From contig NZ_JAAORN010000001.1 in assembly GCF_017695975.1 (NCBI RefSeq), positions 248,001 through 312,000 on the forward strand: a DNA stretch of 64,000 nt, in the 5' to 3' direction. The notes under the pieces are model-generated. The model was given only the letters and a program-made list of their open reading frames with translations, ran no database searches and was not told where the DNA came from. Position numbers and translations under genes: made by a program. This document shows positions 19,074 to 27,544 of the stretch, piece by piece. Source of the DNA: Prochlorococcus marinus CUG1417. GTDB taxonomy: Bacteria > Cyanobacteriota > Cyanobacteriia > PCC-6307 > Cyanobiaceae. Each line of letters begins with the position of its first letter. The stretch's first letter is position 1.

Positions 19074-19691
19074 ATGAAATATGCTATCAATCATGAATTT
19101 GTCTCGATTAGCTCTCAAACTGCAACTCATAGAATTATTTTGATGCATGGTTGGGGAGCTGATTCAGATGACCTTTTAACATTTGGAAAGGAGATGAATG
19201 AAAAAATAAATCTTGATTTTGAGGTAATTTCTTTGAGAGCCCCTGGATTACATCCAAGTGGTCAGGGAAGACAGTGGTATGGATTATACCCACATGATTG
19301 GAATGGAGCTGAGGTTGAAGTAAATAAACTTTTAGTTACATTAAAAAAATTTGATACTGACCAGATTCCACTAAGAAAAACAATTTTGTTGGGGTTCTCT
19401 CAGGGGGCGGCAATGGCAATTGATGCAGGATTTAAATTAAATTTTGGATTAATTGTTGCTTGTAGTGGTTATCCTCACCCCAACTGGGTCCCTAGAGAAA
19501 ATTGCTCGCCATTGATTATTAGTCACGGTATATTTGATGACGTCGTGCCTATAGATGCTTCTAGGACTATTTATGAGCAGGTAAAGAGTAAGTCTTCTAA
19601 ATATTGTGAATTATTAGAATTCGATGGATTTCATCAGATTGATTCAAATTTAATTAATTTTATAAGTTCAAAAATAAGTACGATTTTTTAA
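19074..19691 (+). CDS. Carboxylesterase/phospholipase-like alpha/beta hydrolase
   Basis: The 205-residue protein is a small alpha/beta hydrolase of the bacterial carboxylesterase type. HGWGADSDDL gives the oxyanion-hole region, GFSQGAAMA the nucleophile elbow (Ser), HGIFDDVVP the Asp, and GFHQ the catalytic His. Natural substrates are unknown. Its stop codon shares a TTAA tetramer with the stop of the converging DUF3155 gene (4-base overlap). Confidence 0.85.
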   Translation: MKYAINHEFVSISSQTATHRIILMHGWGADSDDLLTFGKEMNEKINLDFEVISLRAPGLHPSGQGRQWYGLYPHDWNGAEVEVNKLLVTLKKFDTDQIPLRKTILLGFSQGAAMAIDAGFKLNFGLIVACSGYPHPNWVPRENCSPLIISHGIFDDVVPIDASRTIYEQVKSKSSKYCELLEFDGFHQIDSNLINFISSKISTIF

Positions 19692-20056
19692 ACAAAAGCA
19701 TATTCGTATTCTTCAATTTCTTCCCAATCATCTGCAGTAAGTTCTAGTCCCTCAAATATTTTTTCTTCACCAATTCCTTCTACTACAACTTTTAGTGATG
19801 GAAATAGAAAATGATTTTCTTCAGCGTATTGAGCGCTAAATAACCCTTTTTCACCCCAAAAAAACCTGTCAGTAGTATGTTCATTTCTTCGGACATTAAA
19901 AACTGAAGGTGCAGAAAGACCATTTTCAGCTATGAATCTTCTTGCTGCTGTAACTGGTTTATGTTTGCCAGTTTCGATATGATAAATAGGTACATGTGCC
20001 ATGACTCTTTGGCCAGCCAATCTTCTTCTGCTGATTCTTTTCCTTTTTTTTGACAT
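19688..20056 (-). CDS. DUF3155 family protein
   Basis: A 122-residue conserved cyanobacterial protein. The first 40 residues are strongly basic (KKRKRISRRRLAGQRVMAHV), while the C-terminus is acidic (EEIEEYEYAFV at the end). This split charge suggests nucleic acid or ribosome contact, but that is inference. The assignment to DUF3155 is from recall. It is divergent from the Hik2-like kinase, across 256 bases that hold a possible structured RNA. Confidence 0.75.
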   Translation of the reverse strand: MSKKRKRISRRRLAGQRVMAHVPIYHIETGKHKPVTAARRFIAENGLSAPSVFNVRRNEHTTDRFFWGEKGLFSAQYAEENHFLFPSLKVVVEGIGEEKIFEGLELTADDWEEIEEYEYAFV

Positions 20057-20151
20057 TGATTGGTGCTCCTGAAATTATTAATGAGATTAGTCTTATTAAT
20101 TAATTTTACTAATCTTAATATATGTGATTTTAATTTCACTTCAAATTACAT

Positions 20152-20229
20152 AGAGGACCCATCAACCCCTGATGTAGCTTAAAATATGATTAAATATTCA
20201 TATTTAAGGCTGGCTAAAGTCAGACCTCT
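20152..20229. ncRNA. Possible structured RNA: three hairpins closed by an outer stem
   Basis: Three nested hairpins sit between arms AGAGG (20152-20156) and CCTCT (20225-20229): CATCA/TGATG (20160-20164, 20170-20174, loop ACCCC), AAATATGA/TCATATTT (20082+100 to 20205: exactly 20182-20189, 20198-20205), and CTGGC/GTCAG (20210-20214, 20219-20223, loop TAAA, one G-T pair). Together they would make a four-way junction. The region lies between divergent DUF3155 and kinase genes, so strand is unresolved. I do not match it to a known riboswitch. Confidence 0.3.
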
Positions 20230-20312
20230 TTATATATCTTAATACTTTTTTCATATTTTACAAGCCCTTTTTCAAGTTTTTTTTAAAAAAATTACTCAAA
20301 ATTTCATTTATT

Positions 20313-21449
20313 ATGAATCTTTCAAAAAAATTTGAAGAGTTAATTAATAAACAGCTTGAGAGTTTTGGTTGCTCAATGGGCGTGACTAATTTAGTCATGT
20401 ATCTTGCTTCCGCAAAGCAAGGAACTAAAGCATCTTTTGAAATGATTGGTCAATGGCCACAAATTGATAGGCTACTAACATCAATAGAAGATGATCCTTC
20501 GCTAAAAGTTTCATCCCCTAATAGAAGATGGTACCCGCTTCAAGAAAACGATATTCTACTTGGTGTCCTTAGGGTAGAAACTGATTTGAAAGGGGGGAGT
20601 TGGCCAGCATCTCTTGATTCTAGATTAAAAGCGCTTTCAATATCTTTAGCTAAGTGCGTATCTATCGAATTAGAACGTCAAAATAAAAATGAAGAAATTA
20701 ATTTCTTAAAAAATCAGGTCAATGTCATAATCCATCAATTAAGGAATCCATTGGCTGCTATTAGGACATATGCAAAATTACTAATAAAAAGACTTGGTTC
20801 AGATGATGACTCTATTGAAATAGTCGAACGCATGATACTAGAGCAAAATCAAATTAATCAATATATGGATTCTTTTGCGCAATTAAATTCACCTATTCAA
20901 CTTCCTCTAGAAATTGGAGAGGAAAGATTATTATTACCACCAAATTTAGATAATAAAAAGGTAATAACTGTTCAGAGTTTATTGAGGCCAATATTAGAGA
21001 GGGGTAAAGCTAATTCAGACTTAGAGAATAGAGATTGGACTGAACCTGCTCTTTGGCCAGATTGGACTTTATCGCCATTAAAGGCAAAATATGCTGTAAT
21101 TGCCGAAATTGTGGCCAATTTATTAGAAAATGCGTTTAAATATGCTCAAAAAGACGCTGAAATTGGACTCGCAATTACGAGTAATGGACTTTGTATATTT
21201 GATGATGGTAAAAAAATAACCAAAAATGAAAACGAGAAAATTTTTGAAAAAGGTTTTCGAGGAGCTGCCGCTAAGAAGAAGGACGGCACGGGTGTGGGAC
21301 TTTTTTTGGCGAGGAAATTAGCAAAACAAATTGGAGGAGAATTGAGATTGCTGGAAAATAACTCGATTGATAATACTGAGAAATTAAAAAATCTTAAGAA
21401 GAAAAATATTTTCTATTTAGAACTTCCTATAAAAGAATTGCATGCATAA
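20313..21449 (+). CDS. Sensor histidine kinase, Hik2/chloroplast sensor kinase type
   Basis: The 378-residue soluble kinase has no membrane segment. An N-terminal GAF-like sensor domain (about 1-125) precedes an H-box (IHQLRNPLAAIRTYAKLL, about 145-165) and a HATPase domain with NLLENAFKYA (N box), FDDGKKI (G1) and GTGVGLFLARKLA (G2). The H-box and soluble layout fit Hik2, a redox-linked kinase kept in nearly all cyanobacteria and ancestral to the chloroplast sensor kinase. Cys20 stands where Hik2 has a conserved GAF cysteine. Its end overlaps converging cobS by 23 bases. Confidence 0.75.
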   Translation: MNLSKKFEELINKQLESFGCSMGVTNLVMYLASAKQGTKASFEMIGQWPQIDRLLTSIEDDPSLKVSSPNRRWYPLQENDILLGVLRVETDLKGGSWPASLDSRLKALSISLAKCVSIELERQNKNEEINFLKNQVNVIIHQLRNPLAAIRTYAKLLIKRLGSDDDSIEIVERMILEQNQINQYMDSFAQLNSPIQLPLEIGEERLLLPPNLDNKKVITVQSLLRPILERGKANSDLENRDWTEPALWPDWTLSPLKAKYAVIAEIVANLLENAFKYAQKDAEIGLAITSNGLCIFDDGKKITKNENEKIFEKGFRGAAAKKKDGTGVGLFLARKLAKQIGGELRLLENNSIDNTEKLKNLKKKNIFYLELPIKELHA

Positions 21450-22209
21450 ATAACATTGCAGTTTCAACTAGTACAACACTTGCACCGCAACCATCTCCAT
21501 TGAAGCCTCCAATTTTATCCCCTAGAATGTTTGGGATAGAATAGCTAAGAAAAATACCAATCAAAATTAGAATTAAAAATTTAATTAATATGGCTTTCGA
21601 TGTAATAGAAAATAATTGGTATCCAATGAAAATTAAGAGAAAAATAATGGAAATCAAAGATTCTTTTTTAAATCCATTCCAAAATTTTTTATGATTAATA
21701 GATTTTTTCTTATAACTCACATATTTAAACTTTTCTATAAAAAATAAATTCGAAAATCTTCCCCAAAATAAGCATATTGGTAAAACAAAAATTATTAGGT
21801 TTTGAATTTTGAGTATGCAAGCTATTTGAATTAAAGTTATAAAAACTAAAGCTTGAACTCCAAAGGAACCAACTTTACTGTCTTTCATGGCTTTTAAACG
21901 TTTCTTTTTGCCCGCAAAAATACCATCGAAAGTATCCATTAAACCATCGAGGTGCAGTCCACCAGTAATCAAATATCCTGAAGCCAAACAAATTAATGCA
22001 GATGCATAAATTGACCAAGAGTTTGTTCTTAAAAAAAGAAAGATATAACTCTGAATTGTTCCAATGAAAAATCCTAAAGGTGCCGCAAATTGTGCAATAT
22101 TTTTAAATTCGGGTTTAATCAAAGGTATCTTTGGAAATGTCGTGTAAAAAATCCAAGATCCTGCTAAATTTTTTATAAAATATTTTTTGATAAGAAAAAG
22201 TAGATTCAA
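21427..22209 (-). CDS. cobS: Adenosylcobinamide-GDP ribazoletransferase (cobalamin synthase)
   Basis: CobS joins alpha-ribazole to adenosylcobinamide-GDP in the last stage of B12 assembly, at the membrane. The protein has about six membrane helices and the conserved GGLHLDGLMDTFDGI and KDSKVGSFGV motifs, plus GGFNGDGCGA near the end. The reading frame stays open to 22320, but that would overlap tgt; the family usually begins shortly before LAGSWIFYT, so a TTG at 22209 (260 residues) is preferred. The absence of an ATG here leaves the start unsure. Confidence 0.88.
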   Translation of the reverse strand: MNLLFLIKKYFIKNLAGSWIFYTTFPKIPLIKPEFKNIAQFAAPLGFFIGTIQSYIFLFLRTNSWSIYASALICLASGYLITGGLHLDGLMDTFDGIFAGKKKRLKAMKDSKVGSFGVQALVFITLIQIACILKIQNLIIFVLPICLFWGRFSNLFFIEKFKYVSYKKKSINHKKFWNGFKKESLISIIFLLIFIGYQLFSITSKAILIKFLILILIGIFLSYSIPNILGDKIGGFNGDGCGASVVLVETAMLFMHAILL

Positions 22210-22264
22210 TATTAAATAATAGGGTAGATTAATAAAAAAAGATAAAAAAATTTTTAAAAATATC

Positions 22265-23383
22265 GTGTTTGAATTTGAAATTACATCGAATTGCAGTAAC
22301 ACAGGGGCAAGAACTGGCATATTTCATACACCAAATGGTCAGGTAAACACACCCAAATTTATGCCTGTGGGTACTTTGGCAACAGTTAAAGGAATTTCAT
22401 CTAAGCAATTAATCTCTACAGGATCAGAAATGATTCTCTCAAATACCTTTCATCTTCATTTACAACCTGGAGAACAATTAGTTAAAGAATCTGGAGGAAT
22501 ACATAAGTTTATGAATTGGCCCAAGCCTATACTTACCGATTCAGGAGGATATCAAGTTTTTAGTTTGGCCAAATTAAATAATATTTCTGATAAAGGTGTG
22601 GAATTTAAAAATCCAAGAGACGGTAGTCATGTATTTTTATCACCTGAAAAAGTAATGCAGATTCAAATGGATCTTGGATCGGATGTTGCAATGGCTTTTG
22701 ATCATTGTCCTCCGCATACAGCTACCGAAAATGATATTGAGGACTCTTTACAAAGAACTCATTTATGGTTAAAACAATGTGTAAAGTCTCATAAGAAATC
22801 CAATCAAGCATTATTTGGTATAGTTCAAGGTGGTAAGTATCCAAAATTAAGAGAACATAGCGCAAAATTTACAAGTTCTTTTGATTTGCCTGGAATTGCG
22901 GTGGGAGGTGTAAGTGTTGGTGAGGCAATCGATGAAATACATAGTGTAATAAATTACGTACCAAAATTCTTACCATTAAATAAACCAAGATATTTAATGG
23001 GGATTGGCTCTTTAAGAGAAATTTCTTTAGCTGTTGCTAATGGATTCGATATATTTGACTGTGTTTTACCTACAAGACTAGGAAGACATGGGACTGCATT
23101 TTTAAATGATGAAAGATTGAATTTGCGAAATGCTAGATTTAAAAATGACTTTTCTCCGATTGACAAAACTTGTAAATGCGAAACCTGTAACTCTTATTCT
23201 CGTGCATATTTGCATCATTTAATTAGAAATGACGAAATATTAGGTCTCACTCTTATAAGTTTGCATAATATTGCTCATTTAATGAGATTTACGAAGGCCA
23301 TTTCTACTGCAATTAAAGATAATTGTTTTACAATTGATTTCGCTCCTTGGAAAACATCCTCCATTGCTCACCATACGTGGTAA
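22265..23383 (+). CDS. tgt: Queuine/preQ1 tRNA-guanine transglycosylase
   Basis: Tgt exchanges guanine 34 of tRNAs with GUN anticodons for preQ1. The 372-residue protein shows the active-site Asp in [12 protein letters not shown], the second Asp in [13 protein letters not shown] and the zinc site [17 protein letters not shown]. Its start is a GTG at 22265. It is followed by psbK, 33 bases later on the same strand. Confidence 0.96.
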   Translation: MFEFEITSNCSNTGARTGIFHTPNGQVNTPKFMPVGTLATVKGISSKQLISTGSEMILSNTFHLHLQPGEQLVKESGGIHKFMNWPKPILTDSGGYQVFSLAKLNNISDKGVEFKNPRDGSHVFLSPEKVMQIQMDLGSDVAMAFDHCPPHTATENDIEDSLQRTHLWLKQCVKSHKKSNQALFGIVQGGKYPKLREHSAKFTSSFDLPGIAVGGVSVGEAIDEIHSVINYVPKFLPLNKPRYLMGIGSLREISLAVANGFDIFDCVLPTRLGRHGTAFLNDERLNLRNARFKNDFSPIDKTCKCETCNSYSRAYLHHLIRNDEILGLTLISLHNIAHLMRFTKAISTAIKDNCFTIDFAPWKTSSIAHHTW

Positions 23384-23416
23384 CGTCTTAACATAATTAA
23401 TTAATTTTTTAAAAAG

Positions 23417-23557
23417 GTGCTCATTCTTTTAAATACATTCGCTGAATTACCTGAAGCTTACAAGGCTTTTGCTCCAACTGTTGATGTTCTTCCACTGATC
23501 CCTTTATTTTTCTTTTTATTAGTGTTTGTTTGGCAAGCTGCAGTTGGATTTAAATAA
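23417..23557 (+). CDS. psbK: Photosystem II protein PsbK
   Basis: PsbK is a one-helix PSII subunit next to CP43. The 46-residue precursor starts at a GTG (23417), preceded by an AAAAAGG Shine-Dalgarno-like run directly beside it. The mature part begins at [20 protein letters not shown] and ends [10 protein letters not shown], the usual family end; the short leader is cleaved in other cyanobacteria. tgt-psbK adjacency may let psbK be read through from tgt. Confidence 0.94.
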   Translation: MLILLNTFAELPEAYKAFAPTVDVLPLIPLFFFLLVFVWQAAVGFK

Positions 23558-23580
23558 AATTATTTGCTTCTAGATAATTT

Positions 23581-24585
23581 TTAGAAGGGATTTTCAAGTA
23601 AAATTGCATCTCCGGAATTTTCTACAGCACTCTCTATAAAGTCAGCTATTTTTAAAGCTCTTGATGCTTGCTCACCATCTACTTCGGGTGTTTCTTTACC
23701 TTGAAGACATTTAAGAAAATGTTCCAATTCTGCATAAAGAGGCTCAATGGAAGTTGTGCTTACTTCTTCTACATATCCATCATTCCTATAAACTAATTCT
23801 CCATGCTCTGCAGTGTATGATTCATGGGATTTTCGATGAATTTGAAGAGAGTGATTTAAGAAATCAGTTTCTACTAGACCATTTTGGCAGTGAGCACTTA
23901 AGCTTCTAATTTTTTTGTGACTCATTTTGCTGGCAATTAAGCTTGCAATAACATTATTTTCAAAAACTAAAGTAGCATTCACATAATCTATTAACCCTTC
24001 GCTATTTCTTCCTCCAACCGCTGCTAATTTTTGTATTTTCGAGTTTACAAGCTCTAAAACAAGATCAATGTCATGAATCATTAAATCCATTACTACAGAT
24101 ACATCATTTGCTCTATCAGCATGAGGACTATGTCTTCTTGCTTCTAAAACGACAATTTCTTCATTATTTACTATTTTATTTAATTCTCTAAAGGCAGGAT
24201 TAAATCTTTCAATATGCCCAACTTGTAACAAACAATTACTTGCATTCGCGGCTTCTATTAAAGATTTCGCTTCTAACTCATTAGCTGCAATTGGTTTTTC
24301 AATTAGAACATTGGTTCCTCCCTTAAGACAATCTAGGCCTACTTTTTGATGAAGTAGTGTTGGGACAGCTATACAAATAGCATCAACTTTCGGAATTAGA
24401 TCCTTATAATCCCTGAACCATTCACATTGAAATTGCTCAATAGCTAATTTACCTCTCTCTTCATTTGGATCTGCAACTCCAATTAGATTCGCATCTTTGA
24501 GTAAACTTAGTACTCGAGCATGATGCCATCCCATATTTCCTATACCTATGACTCCAACCTTTACTGGTGGTGAGGTTGGTTGCAT
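23581..24585 (-). CDS. Gfo/Idh/MocA family oxidoreductase
   Basis: The 334-residue protein has an N-terminal Rossmann fold (GVIGIGNMGWHHARVL) and the family EKPIAAN motif, whose Lys is typical of the active site. MDLMIHDIDLVLEL is the other conserved catalytic stretch. The family oxidises or reduces sugars and sugar-nucleotides with NAD(P); the substrate cannot be inferred from this sequence or its neighbours. A 50-base gap separates it from the CorC-like gene upstream on the same strand. Confidence 0.88.
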   Translation of the reverse strand: MQPTSPPVKVGVIGIGNMGWHHARVLSLLKDANLIGVADPNEERGKLAIEQFQCEWFRDYKDLIPKVDAICIAVPTLLHQKVGLDCLKGGTNVLIEKPIAANELEAKSLIEAANASNCLLQVGHIERFNPAFRELNKIVNNEEIVVLEARRHSPHADRANDVSVVMDLMIHDIDLVLELVNSKIQKLAAVGGRNSEGLIDYVNATLVFENNVIASLIASKMSHKKIRSLSAHCQNGLVETDFLNHSLQIHRKSHESYTAEHGELVYRNDGYVEEVSTTSIEPLYAELEHFLKCLQGKETPEVDGEQASRALKIADFIESAVENSGDAILLENPF

Positions 24586-24635
24586 AACTTTAAATCCATC
24601 TATTAAGTATCATTATCCTCTATAGGAAGCCACAT

Positions 24636-25904
24636 TTAGCTTTTAGGAAGAATAATTTTAACACGATCAATTTTAGGACCTGACATAGATATAACTTCAA
24701 ATTTAATTTGATTAAAATCTAAAATGTCGCCAATTTTTGGTACCATCTGAAATTTTTCTAGCAGGAATCCAGCAAGGGTATGGTAGTCTGCACCTTCTGG
24801 GATAGAGCATCTTAACTTTTTATTGATATCTATAATTTCTGATTTTCCAGCTATTGACCATTTTCTAGAGAAATTATCTAACATTTTCATGTCTGAATAA
24901 ATTCTACTATTGAGCATTTCCTCTCCAACTATTTCTCCATTTAGATCAGCTGCAGTTATAAGACCCTCCGTCCCCCCGTGCTCATCAACTACTAGTAAGA
25001 AAGGATTGTATTCTCTGACTAATGGCAAAATTTCTGCTAAAGAACTTGTTTCTATTATTTTTGTGACTGGCAAAAGGAATGGTTCCAATAAAGTATCGGC
25101 TTCCATTTCACCTTTTGATATTGGTTTAGCTAAATAACGCAAATCTAATACACCTAATACATCATCTAGAGACTCGTCGATAACAAAGAAGCGTGCATGT
25201 CGAGTTTTGTCTACTTGTTTCATAAGTTCTGAAAAGGTTATATTTTTTGGCAAAGTTACCATTTCAGATCTTGGAATCATTACTTCTTTTACTTGCGTAT
25301 CTTTTAAAGCAAAAACCCCTTCAAGAATATTTTTCTCATCAGGCTTTAAACCTGTAACATTATCTGTTTCTATAAGAGTTTCCAATTCGCTTGCGGATAA
25401 ACCCGAATTTAAAGAATCCCATTTGTTATTTAAATGAAATAAACCTAAACAGGCGCTAGCAAAGAATTCGATTATCGTAACTATAGGTTGCATACCTTTT
25501 CTTACTGCATCGAATATGGTGGTTAACCTTAATGCAGCAGATTCTGGATTGTTAATTACTAGGGCTTTAGGAATTAGTCCAGATACAAGAGTAACTACTA
25601 AAACCACAAATAGAAATAGCAAAAGATCATAAAATCTATTTGGCCATATATTGCTTTTCCAATAATCATTTGCCAAGCTATTGCTAAGCCATCCAATTGC
25701 AATCAATGAAATTGTTACTCCAAATTGAGAAGCAATTAAGGAAGATCTAAATCGTTTTTGAATTTTTAAAATTGAAAATGCCCCTTTCTTTTTTTCTTCT
25801 ATTAGTCTTAAAACTTTGCTTGGTCTGATCAATAAAAAAGAGAGTTCACTTGCTGCGAAAAAAGCTGGTAAAAATAAAATAAATAAAAGTAGAGTTATTT
25901 TCAT
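24636..25904 (-). CDS. CNNM/CorC-type protein (DUF21, CBS pair, HlyC domain)
   Basis: The 422-residue protein starts with DUF21, the membrane part with about four hydrophobic segments (about 1-155), then two CBS domains (about 195-325, with VMIPRSEMVTLP and LLVVDEHGGTEGLI), then a CorC_HlyC C-terminal domain. These hallmarks fit the CNNM/CorC family, often linked to magnesium or cobalt efflux and sometimes mislabelled hemolysin. It may be co-transcribed with the downstream Gfo/Idh gene. tRNA-Met lies just upstream. Confidence 0.88.
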   Translation of the reverse strand: MKITLLLFILFLPAFFAASELSFLLIRPSKVLRLIEEKKKGAFSILKIQKRFRSSLIASQFGVTISLIAIGWLSNSLANDYWKSNIWPNRFYDLLLFLFVVLVVTLVSGLIPKALVINNPESAALRLTTIFDAVRKGMQPIVTIIEFFASACLGLFHLNNKWDSLNSGLSASELETLIETDNVTGLKPDEKNILEGVFALKDTQVKEVMIPRSEMVTLPKNITFSELMKQVDKTRHARFFVIDESLDDVLGVLDLRYLAKPISKGEMEADTLLEPFLLPVTKIIETSSLAEILPLVREYNPFLLVVDEHGGTEGLITAADLNGEIVGEEMLNSRIYSDMKMLDNFSRKWSIAGKSEIIDINKKLRCSIPEGADYHTLAGFLLEKFQMVPKIGDILDFNQIKFEVISMSGPKIDRVKIILPKS

Positions 25905-25922
25905 TCAATGACAAATGAATAA

Positions 25923-25995
25923 TGGGGGTGGCGAGGATCGAACTCGCCTTAGCCAAATTATGAGTTTGGTGCATTCACCAGATTGCTACACCCCC
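25923..25995 (-). tRNA. tRNA-Met (CAT), elongator type
   Basis: On the minus strand this 73-base sequence folds as a cloverleaf, with acceptor GGGGGTG/CACCCCC, anticodon stem CCAAA/TTTGG around loop CTCATAA (anticodon CAT), and T arm GGCGAGTTCGATCCTCGCC-like. Position 1 pairs with 72, so it is not initiator tRNA. A CAT tRNA could also be the lysidine-modified Ile2 form; the sequence alone does not fully exclude this. Confidence 0.88.
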
Positions 25996-26136
25996 AATGG
26001 AATTAATGTAATTTTAATTACATTGAATTTCAATATACAATATAAAAATAATATTTCAAAAAACACCTCATTAGGAAGTTTTTGTGAGATATCTTTTTTT
26101 TCTTCTAATCTTTAAATATAAATTTATCTTTTACTA

Positions 26137-26697
26137 ATGGGCAATTTTTCAGAAAAGTATGTTTTAAATAAGGCAAAATTGTTAAAACAGTTATTTGAAA
26201 AATCTTATAAGAAAGGAAACTTTACTTTATCTTCAGGAAAAAAAAGCAGTCATTACTTGAACTGTAAACCAGTATCATTAAATGGGGAAGGCCTAAACTT
26301 AATAAGTGATTTATTTCTAGAATTAAAGGATTCAAGGTCAAAAGCTGTAGCAGGATTGACATTAGGTGCAGATCCTTTAGTAAGTGGATTAATTATCAAA
26401 GCAGCTTCGCAAGGCTTAAACCTAAATGGTTTAATAATTCGCAAAGAAATTAAAAAATACGGTACTAAAGCTGGAATTGAAGGTCCTATATTAGAAGCAG
26501 GTACCTTGGTAACTGTCTTAGAGGATGTAGTTACAACTGCTGGTTCAGTAATAAAAGCTATAAAAAAGTTAAGAGAAAATAATTATGTTGTTGAGGAAGT
26601 TTTGTCTATAGTTGATAGGCAAGAAGGGGGATGTGAAGCGCTTAATGATGAAAATGTTAAATTAAAGAGTCTTTTTACAATCAAAGACTTTCTATAA
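26137..26697 (+). CDS. pyrE: Orotate phosphoribosyltransferase
   Basis: PyrE joins orotate to PRPP in pyrimidine synthesis. The 186-residue protein carries the PRPP-binding motif [16 protein letters not shown], with [15 protein letters not shown] near the N-terminus and [13 protein letters not shown] before the core. The length is typical of short bacterial PyrE. It is followed by the YgfZ-like gene 10 bases later on the same strand. Confidence 0.95.
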   Translation: MGNFSEKYVLNKAKLLKQLFEKSYKKGNFTLSSGKKSSHYLNCKPVSLNGEGLNLISDLFLELKDSRSKAVAGLTLGADPLVSGLIIKAASQGLNLNGLIIRKEIKKYGTKAGIEGPILEAGTLVTVLEDVVTTAGSVIKAIKKLRENNYVVEEVLSIVDRQEGGCEALNDENVKLKSLFTIKDFL

Positions 26698-26707
26698 ATT
26701 TCTCAAA

Positions 26708-27544
26708 ATGCAAGATATAATAAAAAAGTTTTGGCTTGAAAAATTTGATTGCTTTTCTGTTAGTGGAAAAGATGCCAAGAAATTTTTGAATGGAATAACA
26801 ACTAGTAATATTCTTAAAGCAGAAAATAAAGTTATCAAAACTTGTTGGTTAACTCCAAATGGAGTTCTAAGGTCATTAATTGAAATTATTTTTTTAGAAA
26901 GAAACTTAGAAGTAATTATCTTGGCGGGTAATACCAATGAAATAATTGATTACTTTAATCAAATTATTTTTCCAGCGGACGATGTACTTTTAAGTGAACC
27001 TTTCTTGATAAATAGAATTCAGGAAATTGATGAATCTAGTTCATGGAGAACTTACCGGCCTATTTTCTTCAAAACAGAAGATAAAGAATTTGAAATATAT
27101 AAAAATAAACTAAATTTACTAAATCCAAATGATTTAAAACTTTGGAAGATTAATCAGGCAATACCCTCATTAGAAATGGAAATAGACGGAAAAAATAATC
27201 CTCTTGAACTTGGATTACAAGATCTTGTAGATTTTAGTAAAGGTTGTTATTTAGGACAAGAAACAATGTCAAAAATAAAAAATGTTTCTTCTTTAAAACA
27301 GGAAATAAGAATTTGGAAATCAATTGAATCTAATTTGAATTTAGATGTTGAAGATAAAAATTTATATATAAATTCTGCCAAGGATATTTCTGTAGGCAAA
27401 ATCACTAGTTTTTTTAAATCAGATTCTCAAATAAAAGGTTTAGCAATGATAAAAAGAAAATATTTAGAGGAAGGAAGTTATTTTTTTTCAGAAATCTTTG
27501 GAAAAATTGTTATTAATAAATCTGTAGGATCAATTTTTCTTTAA
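26708..27544 (+). CDS. ygfZ: YgfZ/GcvT-like folate-binding protein
   Basis: YgfZ proteins help make or repair certain Fe-S clusters with tetrahydrofolate. The 278-residue protein has the signature KGCYLGQE (within DFSKGCYLGQETMSK), whose Cys is essential in E. coli, and a GcvT-like N-terminal domain (SGKDAKKFLNGITTSN). It follows pyrE closely. Its stop codon abuts that of the converging nuclease gene, making TAATTA. Confidence 0.9.
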   Translation: MQDIIKKFWLEKFDCFSVSGKDAKKFLNGITTSNILKAENKVIKTCWLTPNGVLRSLIEIIFLERNLEVIILAGNTNEIIDYFNQIIFPADDVLLSEPFLINRIQEIDESSSWRTYRPIFFKTEDKEFEIYKNKLNLLNPNDLKLWKINQAIPSLEMEIDGKNNPLELGLQDLVDFSKGCYLGQETMSKIKNVSSLKQEIRIWKSIESNLNLDVEDKNLYINSAKDISVGKITSFFKSDSQIKGLAMIKRKYLEEGSYFFSEIFGKIVINKSVGSIFL

